From positions 124,001-188,000 of the forward strand of contig JADFAD010000004.1 of the NCBI GenBank assembly GCA_015665455.1: 64,000 nucleotides of DNA, given 5' to 3'. Every line of letters begins with the position of its first letter. Position 1 is the stretch's first letter. The notes beneath the pieces are model-generated. The model worked only from the letters and a program-made list of their open reading frames with translations. It was not told the DNA's origin and did no database searches. Both the position numbers and the translations under genes were made by a program. Origin of the DNA: Oceanospirillaceae bacterium. GTDB taxonomy: Bacteria; Pseudomonadota; Gammaproteobacteria; Pseudomonadales; Litoribrevibacteraceae. Below are positions 53,000 to 62,386 of the stretch, piece after piece.

Positions 53000-53755
53000 G
53001 TGATGAAAGTGATAAAAAGGCGAGCCATTGTAATTGGTGCGAATGGCGGTATTGGGAGAGCGTTGTGTAAAGCTCTTTCTGAAGAAGATGACATTGATGA
53101 GGTAATAGCGATCAGTCGATCGGTGCCTTTATTTGCTTTGGATGGAGATAATATTCATGGTATTTGCTGTAATAATTCAACAGGCGATATTGAATCAGTT
53201 CTGGTTCATTTAAATAAAGTGGATGTAATATACTCACATGTATTTATTTGTAATGGTGTTCTTCATGGTAAAGATTTTTCTCCTGAAAAGCGCATAGAGT
53301 CTATTCATCTTTCAGCATTAGAACAAGTTTTTTCAGCTAATGTTTATGTCCCTATTTTGTGGCTTAGAGCATTAACTTCGTCTTTATTCTCAGGTCTGAA
53401 TATAAAAAACAGTTCATTTGTGAAAGTAACTGTTCTTAGTGCACGAGTGGGTAGTATAGAGGACAATCAATTAGGTGGGTGGTATTCTTATCGGGCTTCC
53501 AAGGCAGCATTAAATATGATGCTGAAGACCTTAAGCATAGAGTTATCTAGGCGAGCCCCAAGCGTTAAGTTGATAGCTTTCCACCCTGGTACAGCGGATA
53601 CTCATTTATCTCGGCCTTTTCAAGGTAATGTACCAGAAGGTAAATTGTTTGACGTGAATTTTGTGGCTCAACGTTTAATTACTGTTCTTAAAAATTTGCA
53701 TCCAGACGGTTTACTTTCGTATGTGGATTGGGAAGGTAAGGATATCCCTTGGTAG
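53000..53755 (+). CDS. Short-chain dehydrogenase (C-factor/CsgA-like)
   Basis: A 251-residue SDR with IVIGANGGIGRALCKAL (cofactor loop), VFICNGVLHG, a catalytic Ser in VTVLSARVGS, YRASKAALNMM (Tyr-Lys pair) and HPGTADTHLSRPF, the CsgA-like ending. Convergent with the anti-sigma gene. Such an SDR accompanies RpoE-ChrR regulons in several proteobacteria, so it may belong to the stress response. Confidence 0.88.
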   Translation: MMKVIKRRAIVIGANGGIGRALCKALSEEDDIDEVIAISRSVPLFALDGDNIHGICCNNSTGDIESVLVHLNKVDVIYSHVFICNGVLHGKDFSPEKRIESIHLSALEQVFSANVYVPILWLRALTSSLFSGLNIKNSSFVKVTVLSARVGSIEDNQLGGWYSYRASKAALNMMLKTLSIELSRRAPSVKLIAFHPGTADTHLSRPFQGNVPEGKLFDVNFVAQRLITVLKNLHPDGLLSYVDWEGKDIPW

Positions 53756-53812
53756 AACGCAAGTAACATTTCAGTGATTAAAGAATTATTGATAGTCAAT
53801 TATTTACTTTCT

Positions 53813-54448
53813 TTATCTTATAAAAGGGTTGAGTAATTTACCAAATGTTCCAGTCATCGTTAGAGGCGCATCTACAATTGCAAAGCATATGCAATCTGAG
53901 TTAGTCCAAGCTTTGGGTTGATGAGTGATTGCGTTATCTGTTGCTATAAAATCCCCGATATCATAACACCCTGCGTTGTCTGAAAACTTTCCAGATAAGA
54001 CAAGCGTATACTCATTACCTTTATGTGTGTGTTCTGGAAGCTTCTTTCCAGCTGATATTTTGTAGAGTTTGGCATTGTATTGATTGTCAGATATTGGCAG
54101 GTTGTACTCTTTTAAACTACGGGCATAGCCTCGCCATTTAATATTTTCTAATGGACCAGACATAAACCTACTTAGTGGACGTGGTATACCTTTATAACTT
54201 GGTCTGGGGATAATAATTTCGGGATCTTTATCAAGTTGAGAAAGAATGTTTCCGAAAAGGGCTTCATTCACGTCTGTTTGATGAATGTCGTTAATCAACT
54301 CTCCTCCAATGCTAGCGAAAATGTTGGTCTTCTTTTGACATTCAGCACAATTCTCTATGTGTGAAGCGACCATTATACCAAGTGCGTTAGGTAATTTTCC
54401 TGCGGAGAATTCAATCAGTAAGTCGTTACTAGGATGATAATTAGCCAT
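53813..54448 (-). CDS. chrR: ChrR-type zinc anti-sigma factor
   Basis: A 211-residue anti-sigma factor. The N-terminal zinc domain has His5, His30, Cys34 and Cys37 (SHIENCAEC), and the C-terminal cupin has His140, His142, Glu146 and His176 (EHTHKGNE, NAITHQP). Rhodobacter ChrR has the same ligands at nearly the same numbers (6, 31, 35, 38; 141, 143, 147, 177). It holds the sigma factor until singlet oxygen triggers release. Its start overlaps the end of the sigma gene by 34 bases. Confidence 0.93.
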   Translation of the reverse strand: MANYHPSNDLLIEFSAGKLPNALGIMVASHIENCAECQKKTNIFASIGGELINDIHQTDVNEALFGNILSQLDKDPEIIIPRPSYKGIPRPLSRFMSGPLENIKWRGYARSLKEYNLPISDNQYNAKLYKISAGKKLPEHTHKGNEYTLVLSGKFSDNAGCYDIGDFIATDNAITHQPKAWTNSDCICFAIVDAPLTMTGTFGKLLNPFIR

Positions 54449-55014
54449 GTTATATTTTCTTTTGCCAGAGAGTCTAATTTTTTCATTGCTAAGCGGAGCC
54501 TAGACTTAATTGTCCCAAGGGGTTCGCCGAGGTCAGACGCAATTTCACTATGGGATTTACCCTCAAAGTAAACTTTATAAACAATCTGCCTTTGTTCTTG
54601 AGATAAGCCATGCAATAGTGTACGAGCGATGTTTTGGTTTAGATCACTTTCTACATCATTTTCCAGACAGCCGGTTTCTGGTTCAGGCCACAGATCATCA
54701 GAAATCACGAATTCTTTATTTTTAGTCTTTCTTAGCAGGTCTATTCGTTTGTTTCGAACAATTGTATACAACCATGTAATAGCAGATGCCGCATTAGGGT
54801 TAAAAGTATGGGCTTTTCTCCAAACGGTTATAAAACATTCCTGTATTAGCTCTTCGGCCTCATGAGCAGAAGAGCCGCATTGCATTGCGTAGGACTTAAG
54901 CTTTGGGGAAACACTTTCAAACAGTTCTTTGAAAGCAACTCGGTCCTGACTTTCCGCAATTTTAATAACAAGCTGATTAAGAGGATTTAGCTTTACGCTA
55001 CTTTGTTCACTCAA
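54415..55014 (-). CDS. rpoE: ECF sigma factor, RpoE of the ChrR-linked group
   Basis: A 199-residue sigma factor. Region 2 (FKELFESVSPKLKSYAMQCG, EAEELIQECFITVWRKAHTF, ITWLYTIVRNKRIDLLRK) and region 4 (LSQEQRQIVYKVYFEGKSHS, LGEPLGTIKSRLRLAMKKL) are both intact. Its partner is the ChrR gene behind it. The C-terminal tail (ITWLIIILVTTY) reaches into chrR. Divergent from the long operon at 55175, which is presumably its main target. Confidence 0.93.
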   Translation of the reverse strand: MSEQSSVKLNPLNQLVIKIAESQDRVAFKELFESVSPKLKSYAMQCGSSAHEAEELIQECFITVWRKAHTFNPNAASAITWLYTIVRNKRIDLLRKTKNKEFVISDDLWPEPETGCLENDVESDLNQNIARTLLHGLSQEQRQIVYKVYFEGKSHSEIASDLGEPLGTIKSRLRLAMKKLDSLAKENITWLIIILVTTY

Positions 55015-55122
55015 AGCTGTTTCCTTTAGGTTATAAATCGACGAACAAGGCGTTCAAGTGTAAGTTTGCACACGAACTGAATCAACAAATTATTTGTTTT
55101 GGCAAAAAAATTCACATCTAGG

Positions 55123-55150
55123 TGAACTGATTAAAGGGGGGGCTCGTATA
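55123..55150 (+). promoter_or_regulatory. Candidate ECF-type promoter of the 55175 operon
   Basis: TGAACT and CGTATA with a 16-base spacer, 24 bases before the ATG. It is the only promoter-like element I can propose in the divergent region; consensus matching was by eye. Confidence 0.35.
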
Positions 55151-55174
55151 GTTGTGTTTGAGATGAGATAAATT

Positions 55175-56179
55175 ATGATTTTTTCTGATGTAGTAATTAT
55201 TGGATCTGGTCTAAGTGGCCTGGTAGCAGGTTGTAATTTACAAGAGAGAGGAATACAAGTCTGTTGCTTCGAAAAAGCGAGAGGATCAGGTGGTAGGCTT
55301 TCGTCTAAAAGACTAATCACCAAAGATAACCAAAATATAAGTTTTGATCTTGGTTGCTCAAGCATTACCGCAAACAGTGATGAATTTAAACAACAAATAA
55401 AGCAGTGGATTGATGCTGGCGTTGCTAAGTCTTGGCGTAAGAACTCTGAATGTGAACAGTATGTTGGAGTTCCTCGTAACTCTACCATTACAAGGCATCT
55501 GGCGAATAAGCTAAATGTAAACTTTGGGGTTGAAGTTGTCAGAACACAAAAAGAAGGTGAGTTTTGGGTTTGTTACAAAAAGGTTGATAATGAAGAAGTT
55601 CCTTTATGTTTTTCAAAGTTTTTAATTTTAGCTGTACCTCCCGAACAAGCTAAGAACTTATTACCTGACTATCACTCATTACGAGATTTTCTAGCCTATC
55701 CAAAAACTTTACCTCAATGGGTTTTAATGATTGCCACTGATAGCGCAGAGAGAACAGCTTTAAATTTTTTAGAAGTAAGGATGAATCAGGGGCTTAATTC
55801 AAAACTTATTTCGAGAGTTACATTGGAAAGCAGTAAGCCTGATAGGGTGGTTCCAAGTTTGACTGACGTTTGGCAAATACAGGCTTCAACTGATTGGTCA
55901 CAATTGAAAATCAATTCGGAACCCCAGGATGTGTTTAGTTCGTTGATAAATGAGCTTGAGCGTCTAACTGGCACGATCATCGATGTTAAGGAACACTACC
56001 TGCATCGTTGGTTGTATTCCATTCCAAAATCGGAAGTTTCGATAATTTCAGATGGTTACATTTTAAATGATGATGGCTTGGGTTTGTGTGGCGATTATCT
56101 TGGGCACAGGCCCTCCTCAAGTGGTGTCGAGGCTGCGTATCTAAGCGGGCACTATTTAGGTCAAAGTTTAATTGTCTAG
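55175..56179 (+). CDS. FAD-dependent oxidoreductase (renalase/amine-oxidase-like)
   Basis: A 334-residue protein with an N-terminal FAD motif (VVIIGSGLSGLVAGCNL, then GSGGRLSSKR) and a C-terminal FAD-closing segment (GYILNDDGLGLCGDYLG, SSGVEAAYLSGHYLGQSL). The pattern matches the predicted NAD/FAD-dependent oxidoreductases (renalase-like) that lie beside photolyase genes. Substrate unknown. First gene of the operon divergent from rpoE. Confidence 0.88.
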   Translation: MIFSDVVIIGSGLSGLVAGCNLQERGIQVCCFEKARGSGGRLSSKRLITKDNQNISFDLGCSSITANSDEFKQQIKQWIDAGVAKSWRKNSECEQYVGVPRNSTITRHLANKLNVNFGVEVVRTQKEGEFWVCYKKVDNEEVPLCFSKFLILAVPPEQAKNLLPDYHSLRDFLAYPKTLPQWVLMIATDSAERTALNFLEVRMNQGLNSKLISRVTLESSKPDRVVPSLTDVWQIQASTDWSQLKINSEPQDVFSSLINELERLTGTIIDVKEHYLHRWLYSIPKSEVSIISDGYILNDDGLGLCGDYLGHRPSSSGVEAAYLSGHYLGQSLIV

Positions 56180-56253
56180 CTTTTGTAATCCATTTATGAA
56201 CTCTTCTCGTAAGTAATAGAGTAAATATCAACTTAAGATCAGAGGCTGTGACA

Positions 56254-57225
56254 ATGGAAACGACTAAGACGCCAAAACTCACACTTTCCAAAAAACCTAT
56301 ATTAGGTATTAGTGAGTGTTTAATGGGAAAAGAGGTGCGGTTCAACGGCGGACATAAACGTTCTCGTTACTGCACTGATGTCTTGTCCGAATTTTTTGAA
56401 TTTAAAATGATATGTCCAGAGGTTGGGATCGGAATGTCTGTGCCTAGAAAGGCTATTCGAATGACGAAGGACAAAGAAAATGTACGCTTGATCGCCAGTG
56501 ATAATTCTGGGTCTGATTTTTCTCAACCAATGAAAAATTTTGCCCATGATATTGCGCCCAGCTTAAGGGATTTAAGCGGATATATTTTTATGCAGAAATC
56601 ACCAAGCTGTGCTGTAGGTAGCGGTAAAATATATTCAGAGACAGGGTACCCTGAGCCCGGCGTTAATGGTGTTTTTTCCGGTGAATTAATATCAAAATTG
56701 CCTTTGTTGCCAGTTACTGAGGCGGGAAGATTAAATGACCAGCCAATAAGAGAGAATTTTATTACTGTTGTTTATGCTTATCATGAATGGCAACAAACTG
56801 TAATTAACTGCTTATCTGCAGAATCGCTACTCAACTTTCATTGTCGATATAAATTATTGTTAAAAGCGCATAGCCCACTTATTGCAAGAGAGCTTGGTGT
56901 TTTGCTTTCGAATATGACAATAAAACCACTTTCGGTTCTTGCTGATCAATATATTTCAGGTTTTATGAAAGCGATGAACATTGTAGTGCCAAGAAAAAGG
57001 CAAGTGGGTGTCTTACTCAGTTTTAGTAAATACTTAAAGAAGTCTCTTAACTTGTCTGAATTTCAAGAGTTAATTAATCAAATAAAGCACTACAGTGATG
57101 GAATCGTTCCGTTAATAGTTCCTATGACCTTATTAAAATATTTTGTCAGTAAGTACCACTTTGATATTAATACAGCAGCTTTGGATCCTTACCCTATATC
57201 GTTAGGTCTTAGGAATTCCATATAA
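56254..57225 (+). CDS. DUF523 and DUF1722 (YbgA-like) protein
   Basis: A 323-residue two-domain protein. DUF523 comes first (LGISECLMGKEVRFNGGHKR, FFEFKMICPEVGIGMSVPR, FMQKSPSCAVG). DUF1722 follows from ~195 (FHCRYKLLLKAHSPLIARELG, RKRQVGVLLSFSKYLKK). Proteins of this build are regularly next to phr genes; the DUF523 part may be a thiouracil desulfurase relative and the function here is not established. I use ATG 56254; GTG 56248 is two codons upstream. Confidence 0.93.
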   Translation: METTKTPKLTLSKKPILGISECLMGKEVRFNGGHKRSRYCTDVLSEFFEFKMICPEVGIGMSVPRKAIRMTKDKENVRLIASDNSGSDFSQPMKNFAHDIAPSLRDLSGYIFMQKSPSCAVGSGKIYSETGYPEPGVNGVFSGELISKLPLLPVTEAGRLNDQPIRENFITVVYAYHEWQQTVINCLSAESLLNFHCRYKLLLKAHSPLIARELGVLLSNMTIKPLSVLADQYISGFMKAMNIVVPRKRQVGVLLSFSKYLKKSLNLSEFQELINQIKHYSDGIVPLIVPMTLLKYFVSKYHFDINTAALDPYPISLGLRNSI

Positions 57226-57259
57226 AAAACATTACTTAAAAAATGTTTGAGGTGCAGCA

Positions 57260-58708
57260 ATGATACAACTTATGTGGTTTAGAAATGATTTAAGGATTCA
57301 TGATAATCCGGCTTTAGCTGAAGCCATGAAGTCCGGAACAGTGGTTGCTATCTATTTATTGGCGGAAGGCCAATGGGATAACCATTGTGTTTCAGAAGCA
57401 AAGCGATCACTTATTGTGCGTCAGTTGCATACTCTTGCTGAGCAATTGAATAATTTAAATATTCCGTTTTTTGTAAAACAATGTGAATTTTTTGATGAAA
57501 GCTCTAAGGTTTTGATTGATTTTGCTTTGGATCTCAAAGCAGAGTCCGTTTTTTTCAATCAAGAGTATGAACTGAACGAGAGTGTGCGAGATAAACAAGT
57601 TTCAAAGCATTTCATGATTCATGGTAAGAAGGTATTTTCGTACCATGATTCATGCATGATACCACCTGGCCAAGTATTGAATAAAAGCAATCAACCGTAC
57701 AAAGTTTTTACTCCTTTTAAACAAGCTTTTCTATATGAGTATTATGACCAAGGTAGGCCCCTTAGTCCTGTTCCATCTCCTCAACGTTCATTACCCATGT
57801 CATCGAGCATTGAATTATTATCAGAGATTAAATTAAATAATACATGGGATAAATATTGGCCTTGTGGTGAGAATGAAGCACATGAAAGATTAGATCGCTT
57901 TGTTGAAACCTCATTATCAAGATACCATAAAGATCGTGATTTTCCTGCTTTGCCTGGTACCAGCACGTTGTCCCCTTATCTTTCTATTGGCGCTATCTCT
58001 ACGACTCAATGCATGCGAACAATCATGAGCAGGTCTGATTCGAAAGTCGAATCTATTTGTAAGGGCACATCTGACTGGATGGGTGAACTTATATGGCGAG
58101 AGTTTTATCGGCATTTATTAGTATTTAATCACCAGCTTTGTATGCATAAGCCTTTTAAACCTGAAACGGACAACTTACCTTGGAAGCACAACACCAAAGT
58201 TTTTGAAGCTTGGTGTGAGGGTCGAACAGGTTTTCCTATTGTAGACGCTGCAATGCGTCAATTAAAAACTACAGGGTGGATGCACAATCGATTGAGAATG
58301 ATTGTCTCCATGTTTCTTACCAAAAATTTGTTTATAGATTGGCGTTGGGGAGAACAATATTTTATGGCAAATTTAGTTGATGGTGATTTTGCGTCAAACA
58401 ACGGGGGCTGGCAATGGTCTGCGTCTACGGGTGTTGATGCCGCACCGTATTTTCGAATATTCAATCCAATCAGGCAGTCCCAAAAGTTTGATCCTGACGG
58501 TAAGTTTATTAAAGCGTTTCTTCCTGAACTTAGATCGTTGGACAGCAAAGATATTCATGAACCGACTTCTTTCCAGATTCGAGCATTAAACTATCCCGAA
58601 CCTATAGTTCACCTAGCAGACTCTGCAAAGCGAGCTAAACATTTGTTTAGAAGCTTAAATAATCACAATGAAAGTTCTTTTCTGGACGAGGTTGATATAT
58701 CTGCATGA
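57260..58708 (+). CDS. phrB: Deoxyribodipyrimidine photolyase
   Basis: A 482-residue class I CPD photolyase that splits UV dimers using light. N-terminal antenna domain: MIQLMWFRNDLRIHDNPAL. FAD domain: YLSIGAISTTQC, WMGELIWREFYRHLL, the tryptophans of the electron chain in WMHNRLRMIVSMFLTKNL, and DGDFASNNGGWQWSASTGVD. The end is intact (FDPDGKFIKAFLPEL). AGGTGCAGCA precedes the ATG. It overlaps the desaturase start by 4 bases. Confidence 0.97.
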   Translation: MIQLMWFRNDLRIHDNPALAEAMKSGTVVAIYLLAEGQWDNHCVSEAKRSLIVRQLHTLAEQLNNLNIPFFVKQCEFFDESSKVLIDFALDLKAESVFFNQEYELNESVRDKQVSKHFMIHGKKVFSYHDSCMIPPGQVLNKSNQPYKVFTPFKQAFLYEYYDQGRPLSPVPSPQRSLPMSSSIELLSEIKLNNTWDKYWPCGENEAHERLDRFVETSLSRYHKDRDFPALPGTSTLSPYLSIGAISTTQCMRTIMSRSDSKVESICKGTSDWMGELIWREFYRHLLVFNHQLCMHKPFKPETDNLPWKHNTKVFEAWCEGRTGFPIVDAAMRQLKTTGWMHNRLRMIVSMFLTKNLFIDWRWGEQYFMANLVDGDFASNNGGWQWSASTGVDAAPYFRIFNPIRQSQKFDPDGKFIKAFLPELRSLDSKDIHEPTSFQIRALNYPEPIVHLADSAKRAKHLFRSLNNHNESSFLDEVDISA

Positions 58709-59670
58709 AAGATCTAAAGGTTTCTTCTATTCGATTTTCTAGAAAAGCGATGTTAAGTGTAATAAATTGGTTTGATTCAAAGGCTAACGACCAGACTCAA
58801 TCTATGCACAGTGGGCCTAACAGAATTAATTGGGTTCGATGTCTACCTTTTATTTTTGTGCATGTTTGCTGTTTTGGCGCTATTTTTACTGGTGTCAGTA
58901 CCACTGCTTTAGCTTTTTGTTTAATCTTTTTTTGGTTAAGAATGTTTTCGATAACCGCTTTTTACCATCGGTATTTTTCACATAAAAGTTTTAAAACAGG
59001 CCGATTTACTCAGTTTTTGTTTGCGGTAATGGGTAATTCTTCTTGTCAGCGTGGACCATTGTGGTGGGCATCTCATCACCGACGTCATCATAAGCATTCT
59101 GACCAAGATGAAGATTTACACTCTCCTATTTCAAATGGCTTTTGGTTCAGTCACATTGGCTGGTTTATGTCTGATTATGGCTTCAAAACTGATTATTCAG
59201 TCATTAAGGATTTAGTGAAGTATCCAGAACTTCGCTTCTTAGATAGATTTGACACTCTCGTACCAATTTTGTTTGCAGTAGCGACTTACTTTATAGGAGA
59301 GTTTATAGGGACTTATTGGCCTCAGTCCGAAACAAGTGGGTTACAAATGTTGGTCTGGGGTTTTTTTGTGTCTACAACTTTGCTTTTTCATGCCACTTTT
59401 ACAATTAACTCTCTAGGTCATATTTGGGGTAAAAGACGGTTTAACACGAAAGATCAGAGTAGAAATAATTTTTGGCTCGCTCTACTCACATTAGGAGAAG
59501 GTTGGCACAACAATCATCATCGTTTTGCAGTGTCTGCAAGGCAAGGGTTTTACTGGTGGGAGATAGATGTTTCATATTATTTACTCAAGATTTTGAGCTT
59601 TTTTTGTGTGATTTATGATCTGAATCCAGTCCCCTTGCGTATATTAAAGGAAGGATCCAAAAACGGTTGA
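58705..59670 (+). CDS. Acyl-CoA/fatty-acid desaturase
   Basis: A 321-residue membrane di-iron desaturase. Histidine boxes: HRYFSH at 88-93, HHRRHH at 124-129 and HNNHH near 273-277. Hydrophobic segments surround them. Delta-9-type desaturases of this kind act on acyl-CoA or phospholipid acyl chains. Its place with a Cfa-like methyltransferase in a singlet-oxygen regulon recalls the furan fatty-acid pathway of Rhodobacter, where a desaturase acts on a methylated acyl chain; that link is inference. Coupled to the photolyase (ATGA). Confidence 0.92.
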   Translation: MKDLKVSSIRFSRKAMLSVINWFDSKANDQTQSMHSGPNRINWVRCLPFIFVHVCCFGAIFTGVSTTALAFCLIFFWLRMFSITAFYHRYFSHKSFKTGRFTQFLFAVMGNSSCQRGPLWWASHHRRHHKHSDQDEDLHSPISNGFWFSHIGWFMSDYGFKTDYSVIKDLVKYPELRFLDRFDTLVPILFAVATYFIGEFIGTYWPQSETSGLQMLVWGFFVSTTLLFHATFTINSLGHIWGKRRFNTKDQSRNNFWLALLTLGEGWHNNHHRFAVSARQGFYWWEIDVSYYLLKILSFFCVIYDLNPVPLRILKEGSKNG

Positions 59671-59695
59671 TTGAATCAAACTATGGTGCATTGAT

Positions 59696-60196
59696 ATGTC
59701 TAATAAAACAGTGCTTGAAGAATTACTTGGACAAGACCCTATTGATTTACCCGAAAATAACTTCGCTCATCCCGAGCAGTTAATAGAAGATTTTAAAAAC
59801 TTATTTCATAGCCTTAATAAAGATTATTGTAATAAGAAAATAATCGAGCAAGTCTATGATGTAGATATGACCTTTCAAGATCCTTTTCATAAAATAGAGG
59901 GTTCTGAAGCATTTACTAAATACTGTGCTGATATGTATGAAAATGTAATTGCTTCTGGCTTTGTATTTCATAAACAAATGTTAAGTGAAAATGATGCATT
60001 TTTAACTTGGACTTTTTGTTATTCCCATCCAAAGCTTAAAAGAGGTCGTACCATTTGTGTTGAAGGCTCGTCAGAGGTTCGTTTTAACAAAAAAATCTAT
60101 TTTCATAAAGACTATTTTGATGGCGGAGCAATGCTATATGAGCACATCCCTTTTATTGGTTCGTTAATCCAAAAAATAAAAGGGCGAATTGTTTAA
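59696..60196 (+). CDS. NTF2/SnoaL-like protein
   Basis: A 166-residue protein with an NTF2-like cone fold (IIEQVYDVDMTFQDPFHKIE, GSEAFTKYCADMYENV, FLTWTFCYSHPKLKRGRTIC, VEGSSEVRFNKK, KDYFDGGAMLYEHIPFIG). Such proteins stand in RpoE-ChrR operons and are known as DUF2358/ketosteroid-isomerase-like. Enzyme or ligand-carrier function is unknown. Confidence 0.88.
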   Translation: MSNKTVLEELLGQDPIDLPENNFAHPEQLIEDFKNLFHSLNKDYCNKKIIEQVYDVDMTFQDPFHKIEGSEAFTKYCADMYENVIASGFVFHKQMLSENDAFLTWTFCYSHPKLKRGRTICVEGSSEVRFNKKIYFHKDYFDGGAMLYEHIPFIGSLIQKIKGRIV

Positions 60197-60244
60197 GTAA
60201 TATTTATGTCTATATATTACAGGCACAACTTAGGAATTATATGA

Positions 60245-61510
60245 ATGCGAAATAGACAAAGAATTGCAATAGTTGGCTCAGGTATTTCAGGGCTAACTGC
60301 TGCTTATTTATTAAGCAAAAAACATGACGTTAGCCTATATGAAGCTAATGATTACCTTGGAGGACATACACATACTAAAAATGTCATGATTGATGGCAAT
60401 TCTTATCCGGTAAATACTGGCTTCATTGTATTTAATGATTGGACATACCCTAACTTTATCAAACTGATGGATCAACTGGGTGTTCAAAGTGAAGCATCTG
60501 ACATGAGCTTTAGTGTTAAGTGTGAAGAAACTGGGCTTGAATATAATGGAACAAGCTTTAATGGTTTGTTCTCTCAGCGTCTCAATTTAATAACGCCAAG
60601 TTTCTTGAGAATGGTTTATGACATTATCAGTTTCAATAAAAGTGCTGTAACAGAATTAAAGTTTGGAAACCTTGATGAGACGAAAACTCTGGGTAACTTT
60701 TTAATAGATAAGGGTTACTCGGATAAATTTATAAAAAATTACATTGTCCCAATGGGCGCTGCAATTTGGTCTTCATCATATTCCGTGATTATGAACTTTC
60801 CGTTGAAGTTCTTCTTACAGTTTTTTCACAATCATGGGATGTTAAGTATTAATAACAGACCTGAGTGGCGTGTGATTTCCGGCGGCTCCCAATCATACAT
60901 TGAACCACTAATTAAGACTTTTAAAGACAATGTCCATTTGAATACTCCAATTAAAAAAGTAATTCGTAATTATAATGGCGTTGTCGTTGTATCTAGTGAC
61001 GGAGTAGAGTCAGATTATGACCACATTGTATTTGCGTGTCATAGTGATCAAGCATTAAAGATTCTTCATTCTCCTACCAAAGAAGAGAATGAGATACTTA
61101 GCTCTATTGTTTATAAAGATAATCAGGTTGTACTTCATACCGATATTCGCTTATTACCATCAAACAAACGGGCCTGGGCCAGTTGGAATTATCACATTTC
61201 AAGTGAATCTCATGCTGATGCGATGGTCACTTACAACATGAATATGCTTCAGAATTTTGACATCAAAAACGAAACACTTCTTGTAACGCTGAATAGATGT
61301 AATGAAATATCACCGGAAAAAATAATACAAAGCTATACCTACAGTCACCCTGTATTTAATGCGGTGGCTGTTGAAGCGCAACAGCGACACTCTGAGATAA
61401 GCGGCATTAACCGTACACATTACTGTGGTGCTTATTGGTTTAATGGATTTCATGAAGACGGTGTAAATAGTGCGTTAAGAGTTGCAAAGTATTTCGGTAT
61501 AGAATTATGA
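60245..61510 (+). CDS. FAD-dependent amine-oxidase-like protein
   Basis: A 421-residue flavoprotein. The dinucleotide motif is IAIVGSGISGLTAAYLLSKK with YLGGHTHTKNVMIDG, and the ending CGAYWFNGFHEDGVNSALRV closes the FAD site. It belongs to the predicted NAD/FAD-binding family (COG2907) that is almost always next to DUF1365 and Cfa-like genes, as here. Probably acts on a lipid acyl chain. The next gene's start overlaps its stop (ATGA). Confidence 0.93.
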   Translation: MRNRQRIAIVGSGISGLTAAYLLSKKHDVSLYEANDYLGGHTHTKNVMIDGNSYPVNTGFIVFNDWTYPNFIKLMDQLGVQSEASDMSFSVKCEETGLEYNGTSFNGLFSQRLNLITPSFLRMVYDIISFNKSAVTELKFGNLDETKTLGNFLIDKGYSDKFIKNYIVPMGAAIWSSSYSVIMNFPLKFFLQFFHNHGMLSINNRPEWRVISGGSQSYIEPLIKTFKDNVHLNTPIKKVIRNYNGVVVVSSDGVESDYDHIVFACHSDQALKILHSPTKEENEILSSIVYKDNQVVLHTDIRLLPSNKRAWASWNYHISSESHADAMVTYNMNMLQNFDIKNETLLVTLNRCNEISPEKIIQSYTYSHPVFNAVAVEAQQRHSEISGINRTHYCGAYWFNGFHEDGVNSALRVAKYFGIEL

Positions 61511-62331
61511 GATCCGTTGGGTTCGATCATTCCAATAGCGCTATTTATACTGGCACTATAAGGCATAGGAGGTTCCATCCTTCGAGTCATAATTTTAGCT
61601 ATCCTATTTTTATGGTTTATTTAGATTTGGATGAAATTAATGATTTATTTTCTTCTAAATGGTACTGCTCAATAAATAAAGCCAACGTAGTTACTTATCG
61701 TAGAGACGACTTCTTTGGAGACAACTCAAAACCTTTGAAAGAATCTGTTATTGAGTATGTATCGGAGTATCTGGAGGATATAGGTCAAGGTACTCCTCCT
61801 ATTGTCAGTGTTCGGGGGTTAATGCACCTAAGGTATGCTAATTTTGTATTTAATCCGGTTGTTTTTTATTACTGTTTTGATGCGTCCGACCGATTAGTTG
61901 CGATACTTTCTGAAATCACAAATACCCCCTGGGACGAACGCCACGTGTATGTTCACTCCTGTCTATCTGAGTCTGCTCCGTCAGGCTTAAAGAAAAATAA
62001 AAAATATGTATTTGAATTCGACAAACAATTCCATGTGTCCCCATTTAATCCTATGAATATGTCGTATCGATGGGTATTTAGTTGCCCGGATGACGAGATT
62101 AAAGTACATATGACGAATACTATTTACACAGGGGCAGGCATTGACAGTACCAGTGGTGTTACCCATTTTGATGCAACGCTAACTTTGGAAAAAAAAGATT
62201 TTAGTAAGAAATTACTACAAACATTGATCCAATACCCATTTATGACCGTAAAAGTAGTATTAGGCATTTATTGGCAAGCGTTAAAGCTTTGGATTAAACG
62301 AATCCCTTTTTACGATCATCCAAACACGTGA
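61507..62331 (+). CDS. DUF1365 protein
   Basis: A 274-residue protein with the DUF1365 signature: YTGTIRHRRFHPSSHNFSYP, FNPVVFYYCFDAS, HVSPFNPMNMSYRW and FMTVKVVLGIYWQALKLWIK. Function unknown; universally linked with the preceding flavoprotein and a Cfa-type methyltransferase, which suggests lipid modification. Confidence 0.95.
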   Translation: MRSVGFDHSNSAIYTGTIRHRRFHPSSHNFSYPIFMVYLDLDEINDLFSSKWYCSINKANVVTYRRDDFFGDNSKPLKESVIEYVSEYLEDIGQGTPPIVSVRGLMHLRYANFVFNPVVFYYCFDASDRLVAILSEITNTPWDERHVYVHSCLSESAPSGLKKNKKYVFEFDKQFHVSPFNPMNMSYRWVFSCPDDEIKVHMTNTIYTGAGIDSTSGVTHFDATLTLEKKDFSKKLLQTLIQYPFMTVKVVLGIYWQALKLWIKRIPFYDHPNT

Positions 62332-62386
62332 TAGGCAAGTCAATGCCAGTATAAGCAAATCTTTGAATAATATTAGAGGCTAAGTT

